Origin: Antarcticibacterium arcticum | GTDB lineage: Bacteria; Bacteroidota; Bacteroidia; Flavobacteriales; Flavobacteriaceae | Assembly (NCBI RefSeq): GCF_007993795.1 | Contig: NZ_CP042476.1 | Coordinates: forward strand, 1,736,001-1,800,000 | DNA: 64,000 nucleotides | Direction: 5' to 3' | Shown here: positions 43,220 to 51,314 of the stretch, one piece after another | Layout of the letters: each line of letters starts with the position of its first letter | Position numbering within the stretch: the first letter of the stretch is position 1 | The notes under the pieces: model-generated | Seen by the model: only the letters and a program-made list of their open reading frames with translations | What the model was told of the DNA's origin: nothing | Database searches by the model: none | Position numbers and translations under genes: made by a program

Positions 43220-43249
43220 CAAAGGTAATCTAACTTAATTCTTTTCCAA
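43220..43249 (-). promoter_or_regulatory. Promoter of the cysteine synthase-like gene
   Basis: Minus strand: TTG (43247-43249), 19 bases, TACCTTTG (43220-43227), an exact match to the Bacteroidota consensus, 18 bases before the start codon. Confidence 0.8.
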
Positions 43250-43281
43250 AGAATTGCATCCTTGGGTTAGTCGGCCGGCAA

Positions 43282-44517
43282 TTAATCAAATTTCATTGCC
43301 TTCACCGGGGAGATCCTGGTAATTATTACTGAAGGGATCAATAACATAAGAACACAAAGAATAAGCGTCCCCAAATTTACTCCCAGAATATATTCCCAAC
43401 CTATATAAACCGGCACTTCAGTAACATAATAGGTCTCGGGATTTAGAGGGAAAAGTTTAAAATATTTCTGAAGGAACAACAGTCCCAACCCAATGAGATT
43501 TCCCCAGAAAAGTCCCAGAATGATAAGGTAGGAAGCATTGTATAAAAATATTTTCCTGATGCTCCAGTTACCTCCTCCCAACGCCTTTAGTATACCTATC
43601 ATCTGGGTTCGTTCCAGAATAAGGACCAGGAGCGCCGTGATCATATTAATACCAGCTACCAGGATCATGATCCCAATAATAAGCGCGATATTAAAATCAA
43701 ACAGGGAGAGCCATTCAAATATGGCGTAATATTTTTGCTTTATGGTACGGGAGTCAAGAAGTGAGGGGGTGTTATCATAGACTTCCACTCCTTTTTGGTC
43801 CAGCTTTTTAAAATCATCAATAAATACCTCAAAACTCCCAACCTGGTCCTGTTCCCAGTTGTTAAGGCGTTGAATATGCCGTATATCAGCAATTAAATAA
43901 AGTTCATCAAATTCCTGAAAACCGGAGTCATATATCCCTTTGATCAAAAACGCCCTTAACAATGGATTCCGGTTTACGTCTTCCCGTAAGAAGTATGTGA
44001 TCGCTTTATCACCTACTTTAAACCCCATTCTGTTGGCTATATAACGTGAAATGAGAATTTCTTCGGTAAGATTTTGAGAATAATCCGGAAGTGAGCCTTC
44101 TACAAGAAAATCTTCAAAATTTTCCCATTTAAAATCGCCTCCCACCCCTTTGACAATAACGCCTTCAAAATCTGTTTCGGTACGTATGATCCCGGCCTTG
44201 GTAGCGACCGCCTGTACGTGGTTTATACCTGAAACTGTAGAAAACTGAGGATAGAATTCCTGATTTTTGGAAACCGGTATCAGGCTTACCTGTGAGCTGT
44301 TATTATCATAATTATCTATAATTATATGCCCGTTAAAAGCTGCGATCTTCTCCCGTATCTTAACCTGCAATCCAATTCCTGTGGCAAAGGATACCAGCAT
44401 CATGATTACCCCAATTGCGATAGCCGAGATCGCAATTTTTATAATTGGGGCCGATATGCTACTTTTATACTTTTTAGTACTTATAAGCCTTTTGGCTATA
44501 AAAAATTCGAAATTCAA
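43282..44517 (-). CDS. LolC/LolE-type ABC transporter permease
   Basis: A 411-residue FtsX-like permease. One helix near the N-terminus (about 23-50), a large periplasmic domain (about 55-260) and three C-terminal helices (about 275-300, 320-350, 370-400) give the four-helix MacB/FtsX topology. The start MNFEFFIAKRLI is typical of Bacteroidota lipoprotein-release permeases. Such proteins extract lipoproteins from the inner membrane with a LolD ATPase, which is not adjacent. The start is only ten bases from the divergent NamZ-like gene. Confidence 0.88.
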   Translation of the reverse strand: MNFEFFIAKRLISTKKYKSSISAPIIKIAISAIAIGVIMMLVSFATGIGLQVKIREKIAAFNGHIIIDNYDNNSSQVSLIPVSKNQEFYPQFSTVSGINHVQAVATKAGIIRTETDFEGVIVKGVGGDFKWENFEDFLVEGSLPDYSQNLTEEILISRYIANRMGFKVGDKAITYFLREDVNRNPLLRAFLIKGIYDSGFQEFDELYLIADIRHIQRLNNWEQDQVGSFEVFIDDFKKLDQKGVEVYDNTPSLLDSRTIKQKYYAIFEWLSLFDFNIALIIGIMILVAGINMITALLVLILERTQMIGILKALGGGNWSIRKIFLYNASYLIILGLFWGNLIGLGLLFLQKYFKLFPLNPETYYVTEVPVYIGWEYILGVNLGTLILCVLMLLIPSVIITRISPVKAMKFD

Positions 44518-44527
44518 GGTATTCGCT

Positions 44528-45760
44528 ATGTTTTACAAATTCTTCAAAAATACATTTTTATTCTTTCTTATCACTATGGTTTCCTGCGGAAGGACTACCG
44601 GGCAAAATGGAGGCTCGGTTGCTCAAAATACACCCGAAGTTCAGGATCACAAGCCTGTAGTTGTTGGTGCGAACAGAATTGACACTTATCTCCCGCAGTT
44701 AAAAGGAAAAAGAATTGCACTTGTAGGGAATCAAAGTTCTGTAATATTTAAAATGAATGAAGAAGGAGCGTACACTCACCTGGTAGATTCTTTATTATCA
44801 AGGGATGTAAACCTTGTAAAGGTCTTTGCCCCGGAGCACGGTTTTCGTGGTACTGCAGATGCCGGCGAAACCATAAAAGATGGGAAAGATGCCAGTACAG
44901 GCCTGCCGGTGGTTTCTTTATATGGAGACAACAAAAAACCCAAAGCTTCACAGTTAAAAGACGTCGATCTCGTGATATTTGACCTTCAGGATGTGGGAAC
45001 CAGATTCTACACCTACATCTCAAGCCTTCATTATGTTATGGAAGCCTGTGCCGAAAATAATATTCCTTTACTGGTTTTGGACAGGCCAAATCCCAACGGG
45101 CATTATGTAGACGGCCCCCTGCTGAACACCGCCCATACAAGTTTTGTGGGAATGCATCCTATACCCGTGGTTCATGGACTTACAATGGGAGAATACGCAC
45201 AGATGATAAATGGTGAAAAGTGGTTAAAGAACGGAATACAATGTGAACTTAAAGTGATCTCCATGGAGAACTATGATCATCAAATCCAATATAGCCTTCC
45301 CATTAAACCTTCTCCCAACTTGCCAAATGACCAGGCGATAAATTTATACCCCAGCCTATGTTTTTTTGAAGGAACCAATGTAAATGAGGGCCGTGGAACT
45401 CCAAATCAATTCCAGGTATTTGGGTCCCCTTTTCTCAATAAAGAATATTTCGATTATACCTATACGCCAGTTTCCATGGAAGGGGCCAAATCTCCGAAAC
45501 ATTTAAACACACTTTGTTACGGACGAAATCTCACTGAACAACCGCGTTTAAACAGGATAAATCTTGAATGGCTCATTGAAGCTTATGAGAATACCCAGGA
45601 TAAATCCAAATTCTTCAACTCCTTTTTCACAAAACTTGCCGGGAATACACAGTTACAAAAGCAAATTGAAGCAGGTCTTAGTGAGAAAGAAATAAGGGAA
45701 ACATGGGTAGAAAATTTAGAAACATTTAAGGAAAAACGAAAGGAATATTTACTATATTGA
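44528..45760 (+). CDS. DUF1343/NamZ-like exo-N-acetylmuramidase lipoprotein
   Basis: A 410-residue lipoprotein (signal peptide ending MVSC) of the DUF1343 family, whose characterised member NamZ releases N-acetylmuramic acid from peptidoglycan fragments. Motifs are IALVGNQSSV, VFAPEHGFRG, GLPVVSLYGDN, DLVIFDLQDVGTRFYTYIS, LDRPNPNGH and FEGTNVNEGRGT. A longer frame begins at 44381 but would overlap the permease gene and lacks the signal peptide at its end. It probably acts in peptidoglycan recycling. It is followed 21 bases later by the PLDc_N gene. Confidence 0.88.
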   Translation: MFYKFFKNTFLFFLITMVSCGRTTGQNGGSVAQNTPEVQDHKPVVVGANRIDTYLPQLKGKRIALVGNQSSVIFKMNEEGAYTHLVDSLLSRDVNLVKVFAPEHGFRGTADAGETIKDGKDASTGLPVVSLYGDNKKPKASQLKDVDLVIFDLQDVGTRFYTYISSLHYVMEACAENNIPLLVLDRPNPNGHYVDGPLLNTAHTSFVGMHPIPVVHGLTMGEYAQMINGEKWLKNGIQCELKVISMENYDHQIQYSLPIKPSPNLPNDQAINLYPSLCFFEGTNVNEGRGTPNQFQVFGSPFLNKEYFDYTYTPVSMEGAKSPKHLNTLCYGRNLTEQPRLNRINLEWLIEAYENTQDKSKFFNSFFTKLAGNTQLQKQIEAGLSEKEIRETWVENLETFKEKRKEYLLY

Positions 45761-45781
45761 GGCTTCCTTAATACATAAGTT

Positions 45782-46003
45782 ATGTTTTTAGAGATAAACA
45801 TGTTATTCTGGCAATTGCTAATGTTGGCGCTTCTGGTGCTGCCTGCAATAGCGCTTACTCACATGTTACAAAACAACTTCAGGGGAAGGCACCGGCTTAT
45901 CTGGGTGCTTATAATTATTTTTCTTCCGCTTTTTGGATCGATTCTTTATTTCATTATGGGGAAGCGATACCGAAGGTTTAACCCTCTGGAAAACGGGGAA
46001 TAA
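45782..46003 (+). CDS. PLDc_N-domain small membrane protein
   Basis: A 73-residue protein with two predicted helices and the phospholipase D nuclease N-terminal (PLDc_N) pattern: PAIALTHMLQNNF then LIWVLIIIFLPLFGSILYFIMGKR. In larger proteins this domain precedes cardiolipin synthase; stand-alone forms are widespread and of unknown role. It probably shares a transcript with the NamZ-like gene 21 bases upstream. It is convergent with the YkgJ-family gene. Confidence 0.82.
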   Translation: MFLEINMLFWQLLMLALLVLPAIALTHMLQNNFRGRHRLIWVLIIIFLPLFGSILYFIMGKRYRRFNPLENGE

Positions 46004-46040
46004 ATATTCAATTTTTATAAAATTTCCTAAAATTTATGAA

Positions 46041-46535
46041 TCAGGTTTTCATCCTGCGTTTCATTTCTTCAACAATATTATATGCCGCGGGACAAATGGA
46101 AGTATTTTGCAGGGTTATATTTGAGATCTTGTGAAAATCTTTTCTGTCTGTATGCGGGTATTCCCGGCAGGCTTTTGGCCTTACCTCATAAATAGAACAA
46201 TAATTATCACTTCCCAGAAATGTGCAGGGTACTTGTTGAAGCACATGATCATTATCCTCATCTACCCGAAGATAATTTTCAATGAATTTACTTGGCTTCA
46301 TTCTAAAATGCCTGGAAATTCGCTCAATATCTTTATTGGTAAATAAAGGCCCTGTAGTTTTACAGCAGTTGGCACAGCTAAGACAATCGGTTTTTTCAAA
46401 TTCCTCATAATGCAGTTCTTCCATTTGGGCATCAAGGTGCTTTGGTGGTTTTTTACGCAATGTTGCAAAGAACTTTTTATTTTCCTTATGCTTATCTTTG
46501 GCCTTTTCAGGGAGATTTTTTAAGATTTCTTCCAT
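46041..46535 (-). CDS. YkgJ-family cysteine-cluster protein
   Basis: A 164-residue protein with the YkgJ/UPF0153 zinc- or iron-cluster pattern: Cys residues in DCLSCANCCKTTG, PCTFLGSDNYCSIY, PKACREYPHT and TSICPAAYN. The eight cysteines are in the usual positions for binding a metal centre. Function is unknown; related proteins are proposed Fe-S oxidoreductases. The start at MEEILKNLPEKA is used; an upstream extension of 21 codons runs into the divergent methyltransferase gene. Confidence 0.88.
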   Translation of the reverse strand: MEEILKNLPEKAKDKHKENKKFFATLRKKPPKHLDAQMEELHYEEFEKTDCLSCANCCKTTGPLFTNKDIERISRHFRMKPSKFIENYLRVDEDNDHVLQQVPCTFLGSDNYCSIYEVRPKACREYPHTDRKDFHKISNITLQNTSICPAAYNIVEEMKRRMKT

Positions 46536-46546
46536 TATGCAAAGAT

Positions 46547-47296
46547 ATGAAGAAACAGGAAAGCAACACCCCGAAACCAGATATCTTCGGAAGTGCAATT
46601 TCAGCTTATTACCATCACAAGGATGCTACAGATATTCTGGTCCATTCCCCAGATTTTGATGACGATGTTATACCCGTTCATTATTTATTCCGTGATTATA
46701 AAGAAATGCCCCTGCTGGAACGTACTGCGCTTGATAACTGCAGTGGAAAAGTGCTGGATGTGGGCTGTGGGGCAGGAAGTCATGCCTTATACCTCCAGAA
46801 GCACAAAAAACTTGATGTTACCGCCATTGACATTTCTCCCGGGGCTATTGAAATTGCAGCTCAACGGGGTTTAAAAAAAACCAGGTGTATTGATTTCTTT
46901 GACCTAAAAAATGAAAAATTTGATACCCTCCTTTTTTTAATGAACGGAACCGGAATAATTGGAAAGCTTGACAAACTGGATGATTTTTTCACTCATTGTA
47001 AAGAGCTTTTAACCACCAACGGGAAGATACTTATAGATTCATCTGACCTCCGGTACCTTCTTGATGAAGATGAAGACGGCGGTTTGTGGGTAGAAATGAA
47101 TTCCAATTATTATGGCGAAATGCAATACAGCATCAGTTATAAAAATGAGGTCTCACCAATATTTAACTGGCTTTATATAGATTTTAAAATGCTGCAGCTG
47201 GCAGCTTCAAAAAATAGTTTTTCCTGTAGTTTATTGAAAGAGGGAGATCATTTCGATTATCTGGCCCTTTTAAAACCTGCAAACAGACCTGAATAA
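46547..47296 (+). CDS. Class I SAM-dependent methyltransferase
   Basis: A 249-residue methyltransferase. SAM-binding motif I is VLDVGCGAGSHAL (about residues 68-80), with DVTAIDISPGAIEIA as motif II and a later TLLFLMNGTGI strand. The start MKKQESNTPKPD is chosen because an earlier start would run antisense through the YkgJ gene. Start codons of the two divergent genes are 11 bases apart. The substrate is unknown. Confidence 0.88.
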   Translation: MKKQESNTPKPDIFGSAISAYYHHKDATDILVHSPDFDDDVIPVHYLFRDYKEMPLLERTALDNCSGKVLDVGCGAGSHALYLQKHKKLDVTAIDISPGAIEIAAQRGLKKTRCIDFFDLKNEKFDTLLFLMNGTGIIGKLDKLDDFFTHCKELLTTNGKILIDSSDLRYLLDEDEDGGLWVEMNSNYYGEMQYSISYKNEVSPIFNWLYIDFKMLQLAASKNSFSCSLLKEGDHFDYLALLKPANRPE

Positions 47297-47353
47297 ACCT
47301 CAAAAATTCTGTTTATTCTTTTACTATATTTACCTTTTGAAAAACGTGCATTA

Positions 47354-48124
47354 ATGAGCCCTAAAAAATTAGTAAGCCTTTTGTTTCTTTTCCTGGTCCT
47401 TGCAGGATGTACAAAAGATGATCCGGGAGGGTCTTCAAAAATTGATAAAAGTGCTAATTTAAAAGCTCTTGGAACTTCGGCCACAGATCTTTTGAGTGAT
47501 GAAAAATTCACCTCTATTCGAGTAGAAATGGTTTATGTAACCGGTTTTGAACCTTCTCAAAAGACCGTAGACAATCTCAAAACCTTTTTACAACAAAGGA
47601 CCCATAAGCCAGATGGGGTCACCATTTTTAAAAGAGCAGTAGCTTCTTCCAATAAGGCTCCTTTTGCCATCAACGAAATTGTTCAAATTGAGGCCGATAA
47701 CAGAACAGCTTTCAATGCCGGGGATGAAATAGCAGTTTATATTTATTTTGCTGATGGCAGCAATGAAAATGATACAAATACCAAAATCGTTCTGGGATCT
47801 GCCTACAGAAACACTTCAATGGTAATTTATGGCAAGACCGTTCAAACCATTGCAAACCGACTTAATTCTACCGATAAAAGCACTGTTGAAAGTACGGTTG
47901 TAAACCATGAATTCGGGCATTTGTTCGGGTTGGTGAACCTGGGCTCTCCCCTGCAAAGCGATCATGAAGATGATGGCAGCAACGGGCATTGTGAGGTAGA
48001 TGGATGCCTTATGAATGCGAATGTACAGTTTGGATATAACCTGGGAGATCTTGTTGATGGTAACCAGTTGCCACAACTTGATAACCTGTGTATTTTAGAC
48101 CTTCAGGCTAATGGAGGAAAGTAG
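47354..48124 (+). CDS. Metzincin-like zinc metalloprotease lipoprotein
   Basis: A 256-residue lipoprotein (lipobox LAGC, Cys19). Residues 185-192 give HEFGHLFG, the HExxHxxG zinc motif; the position three residues after the glycine, usually His or Asp in metzincins, is Asn195. A Met-turn-like CLMN follows at 219-221, with cysteines at 213 and 219 and His204/His212 nearby as possible alternative ligands. It resembles proteins annotated as membrane metalloproteases in Bacteroidota. Activity is unproven. It is 57 bases from the methyltransferase gene. Confidence 0.78.
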   Translation: MSPKKLVSLLFLFLVLAGCTKDDPGGSSKIDKSANLKALGTSATDLLSDEKFTSIRVEMVYVTGFEPSQKTVDNLKTFLQQRTHKPDGVTIFKRAVASSNKAPFAINEIVQIEADNRTAFNAGDEIAVYIYFADGSNENDTNTKIVLGSAYRNTSMVIYGKTVQTIANRLNSTDKSTVESTVVNHEFGHLFGLVNLGSPLQSDHEDDGSNGHCEVDGCLMNANVQFGYNLGDLVDGNQLPQLDNLCILDLQANGGK

Positions 48125-48159
48125 GGAAAAGTGAGAGTCCAGACTCTGGCCTCTAACCC

Positions 48160-48204
48160 TTCTCACTACTCAATACTCAATACTCAATACTCAATACTCT
48201 TTAC
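48160..48204. repeat. Tandem ACTCAAT repeat
   Basis: Four nearly perfect copies of the eight-base unit ACTCAATA are followed by a degenerate copy (ACTCTTTACTCCC). The repeat lies in the convergent spacer between the metalloprotease and amidohydrolase genes and runs into the latter's stop codon. Confidence 0.85.
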
Positions 48205-49841
48205 TCCCTGCTAAAAACCTTTTCCCCGTTTACCCAGGTTTCTGTAACCTTAATATTTGGGATCTCATCCTCATTCACCTTCATTATATTCCTGTCAAGA
48301 ATAATAAAATCGGCAAACTTCCCGGGAACTATACTTCCTTTTTCTTCATCCTCGAAGTTGCTGTACGCAGCCCATAAGGTCATACCCTTTAAGGTTTCCT
48401 CTCTTGAAAGGGCCTCCTCCGGCATATATCCGCCATCGGGATAGTTTTCCAGATCTTTTCTGGCAACAGCTGAATAAAATGTATAAAATGGGTTTACATC
48501 CTCTACGGGAAAATCTGTTCCAAGGGCGATTATACCTGCCTGGTCTAATAATGATTTAAATGCATAAGCCCCTTTTATCCTGTCTGCTCCCAACCTATCC
48601 TCTGCCCAATACATATCACTTGTAGCATGTGTTGGTTGTACAGAGGGGATTACATTTTTATTGAAATATTTAAAATCAGCCGGTGATATTATCTGGGCGT
48701 GTTCAACTCTCCACCTGCGGTCCTCATTGTCTTTTAATAAATCAGCATAGGTTTTAAGCACCACCACATTGGCCGAATCGCCAATTGCGTGGGTATTTAG
48801 CTGAAACTTTGAAGCAGCAACCCGCTCTGCAGTTTTTCTAAATTCAGCAACTGGTGATAAAAGGGCACCGTAATGGTTGGGGTGATCTGAATATGGTTCT
48901 TTTAAAGCAGCTCCTCTGGATCCTAAAGCCCCGTCTCCATAAAACTTAACCGAGCGTACATTCAACCTTTCAGTCTTCACAGGATCTTTATCAAGGTAAT
49001 GATCAAGATTTTCGGGCGTATTGCTCAACATAGCATAGATCCTTACCTTTAATTGTTCCTTCTGCTGAAGGCTATCAATTAATTCTACGGTATGTTTATC
49101 TATTCCGGCATCAACAACGGTGGTTAAACCATAACTGAAACTTATTTTTTGGGCTTCCAGCAGTGCATCAATTTGCTCCTCACGCGAGGGTTCTCCCATT
49201 GCTTTGCCCACCAAATCCATAGGATTATCTATAAGGATACCCGTGAGTTTACCATTTTTAATTTCAATTGCACCACCTTCCGCAGATGTATTTACAGTTA
49301 TTCCGGCCATATCCAACGCTACCTGATTTGCCAGCAAGGCGTGCCCATCTACACGGGTTATAGCTACCGGTGTATTTGGAAACAATATATCCAAAGTATC
49401 TTTTGACGGAAATTCCTTCACCGGCCAGTCATTTTGATCCCAACCTCTGCCGGTTATAAAATCAACATTGCGTTCTTCCTGAAATTCCACGATTCTTGCA
49501 ACCACTTCCCCAAAACTTTTTGTACCGGTAAGATCTACGGTTTGCTGGGCAAGACCCATTCTGTAAAAATGTGCATGTGCATCAATAAAACCCGGAAGAA
49601 TGGTTTTTCCGCCTGCATCCAATTTATTTTTAAAATTATATTTTTCCTCCAGGGCTTCAGCAGTGCCTGTTTCAAGAAATTTACCATCCTTTACAGCAAA
49701 GGCTTCAGCAATTTTAAATTCAGCGTCTACAGTATAAACTTCCGCATTAAAAACAAGGAGATCTGCCTCCTCTTTATTAACAGATGCACACGAAAATAAG
49801 AGAATAGCAGCGATAAGAGAAAAAAGGAAATTCTTCAGCAT
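48201..49841 (-). CDS. YtcJ-like amidohydrolase lipoprotein
   Basis: A 546-residue amidohydrolase of the YtcJ/DUF-type amidohydrolase 3 family. The signal peptide ends in LLFSC (lipoprotein). The metal-binding motif is GFIDAHAHFYRMG; further parts are RGWDQNDW, RVDGHALLAN, NTHAIGDSANVV and GTDFPVEDVNPFYTFY, ending with the VPGKFADFIILDRN barrel. Members hydrolyse cyclic amides or similar C-N bonds; the substrate here is unknown. The ATG at MLKNFLFSLIA is chosen since the longer frame (17 codons) has no signal sequence. Confidence 0.93.
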   Translation of the reverse strand: MLKNFLFSLIAAILLFSCASVNKEEADLLVFNAEVYTVDAEFKIAEAFAVKDGKFLETGTAEALEEKYNFKNKLDAGGKTILPGFIDAHAHFYRMGLAQQTVDLTGTKSFGEVVARIVEFQEERNVDFITGRGWDQNDWPVKEFPSKDTLDILFPNTPVAITRVDGHALLANQVALDMAGITVNTSAEGGAIEIKNGKLTGILIDNPMDLVGKAMGEPSREEQIDALLEAQKISFSYGLTTVVDAGIDKHTVELIDSLQQKEQLKVRIYAMLSNTPENLDHYLDKDPVKTERLNVRSVKFYGDGALGSRGAALKEPYSDHPNHYGALLSPVAEFRKTAERVAASKFQLNTHAIGDSANVVVLKTYADLLKDNEDRRWRVEHAQIISPADFKYFNKNVIPSVQPTHATSDMYWAEDRLGADRIKGAYAFKSLLDQAGIIALGTDFPVEDVNPFYTFYSAVARKDLENYPDGGYMPEEALSREETLKGMTLWAAYSNFEDEEKGSIVPGKFADFIILDRNIMKVNEDEIPNIKVTETWVNGEKVFSRE

Positions 49842-49866
49842 AATAATATTTTTGGGTAAAAATAAA

Positions 49867-49894
49867 AAATGCACCCCTATAAAGGAGTGCATTT
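49867..49894 (-). terminator. Terminator after the PiT-like gene
   Basis: Minus strand AAATGCACTCC and GGGGTGCATTT form an eleven-pair stem (with G-U) around a six-base loop, followed by T6. It lies 21 bases after the transporter stop. Confidence 0.88.
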
Positions 49895-49914
49895 CAATTA
49901 AATCTTCTTAAAAA

Positions 49915-51042
49915 TTAAAACCAACTTGCTACCGTATCTATTATCGCCTCACGAATACTGCTGTTAGCGCCTGCTGCAAGGGCAATGGATACAAATAAAC
50001 CTATCATAGCATAGGAGAAATCCTTGAATATCATCCTTCCGGCTTTTTTCCTGTGCTTCTTCCCTTTTTTTGTTCGGGCAAGGCTTATCGCAATTTCCCT
50101 ACCACCAATAATACCAAGGAAAACCCAGGTGGTACTCATAGGTACCGTGCTAATGAACAACTTATAAATAAGTAATATCACATAGGTAAGATCTACCAGG
50201 GTTGCCGCGCGAACATCAGAGATCCTTACTTTCTCACTTACTACTTCCTGGATCTTATCCCCTCTCAAGTAGAACAGCAATCCAAGACCGGCAAATATTG
50301 TTGTTGAAAAGATAACAAATTGTGTAAAATCAAGCTGCCGGGGAAGGAAAACCGCTATATTGGCTCCATCCTGCATAACCCAAACTCCCCATAAGGTACC
50401 ACTCACTATCCACTGCACCATGGTCCAACTCCGGTGAAACTTTCTGCTCTTGAAGAATTTTTTAATGAAATTATAGGATAGATACCATACCAGGAATGAC
50501 AGAATAAAAGCGAGAATATAACCGGACCAGCTTTTCCAAACAACAGAGGTGATCCCCGAAGTATCTGCGCTGAAAACACTTAAAATAAGAAAGGTTGTAG
50601 AAACCGGCATTTTAAGTCGGGTAAGTATTAACAGTACCAGTGGCGCTATGATCTGGAAAAAACTAAAGTTTACGGGATGAGGGTAACTTGTGGTCCCATC
50701 GGGTTTTAAAAGCCGTTGATAGGTAACATCCCCATCAAAATAAACCCAGCTAAAGCTCACTACCAAAAGGAAAATTCCACCTATAAAAAGCCAGAGTACC
50801 CACCAGCTGCGGGCTTTATTACTTTCTATAAATGTTCCCAGGGACTGTATACTGTCATTTGCAACAGTAGCATAGGCAGCAAAGAAAAACCCAATCCACA
50901 TTGCGGCCTGGGTGTTGTTTGTAAAAATTCCTGCAAGTATAATACCCGCAATAATAATGGCAAGGAAAGTTTTTTCCTGCACCATAAAATCAAGCATGTT
51001 CAAATAGGGCCTTGACCTGTCACTACGTTTAAATTTTGCCAT
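49915..51042 (-). CDS. PiT-like inorganic phosphate transporter
   Basis: A 375-residue polytopic membrane protein with about nine to ten helices. The two inverted PiT signature motifs are present but divergent: AAYATVANDSIQSLGTFI near the N-terminus and TVPMSTTWVFLGIIGGREIAIS near the C-terminus, with a further PVSTTFLILSVFS in the middle. The family couples phosphate uptake to H+ or Na+. A PhoU-like regulator is not adjacent. It starts about 270 bases from the nearest upstream gene; that spacer shows nothing but AT-rich sequence and a terminator. Confidence 0.88.
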   Translation of the reverse strand: MAKFKRSDRSRPYLNMLDFMVQEKTFLAIIIAGIILAGIFTNNTQAAMWIGFFFAAYATVANDSIQSLGTFIESNKARSWWVLWLFIGGIFLLVVSFSWVYFDGDVTYQRLLKPDGTTSYPHPVNFSFFQIIAPLVLLILTRLKMPVSTTFLILSVFSADTSGITSVVWKSWSGYILAFILSFLVWYLSYNFIKKFFKSRKFHRSWTMVQWIVSGTLWGVWVMQDGANIAVFLPRQLDFTQFVIFSTTIFAGLGLLFYLRGDKIQEVVSEKVRISDVRAATLVDLTYVILLIYKLFISTVPMSTTWVFLGIIGGREIAISLARTKKGKKHRKKAGRMIFKDFSYAMIGLFVSIALAAGANSSIREAIIDTVASWF

Positions 51043-51268
51043 CTATTAGATTCGAATTAGTTAGGTAAAGTTTTACGTTTTTTTCAGCGTACAATATTAC
51101 AGTCTTTCAGGATTAAATTTTTGATTTCAATGTTGTTTAATTGTTAAGAAACCAAATTTCAAGGATCAAATTAAAAACCTAAAATTCAATTGGTTAGTCT
51201 TATAACATGGATAAGGAACTCATTTTTATTTCATAAATAAACGATTTTTTTCAGGATATTAAGTAAAA

Positions 51269-51290
51269 AGACCGCCTTAAAAGGCGGTCT
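51269..51290 (-). terminator. Terminator after the outer-membrane barrel gene
   Basis: AGACCGCCTT and AAGGCGGTCT form a perfect ten-pair stem. On the minus strand it is followed by T5, 24 bases after the barrel gene stop. Confidence 0.9.
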
Positions 51291-51314
51291 CAATAAATAT
51301 TAATTTATTAGTTT

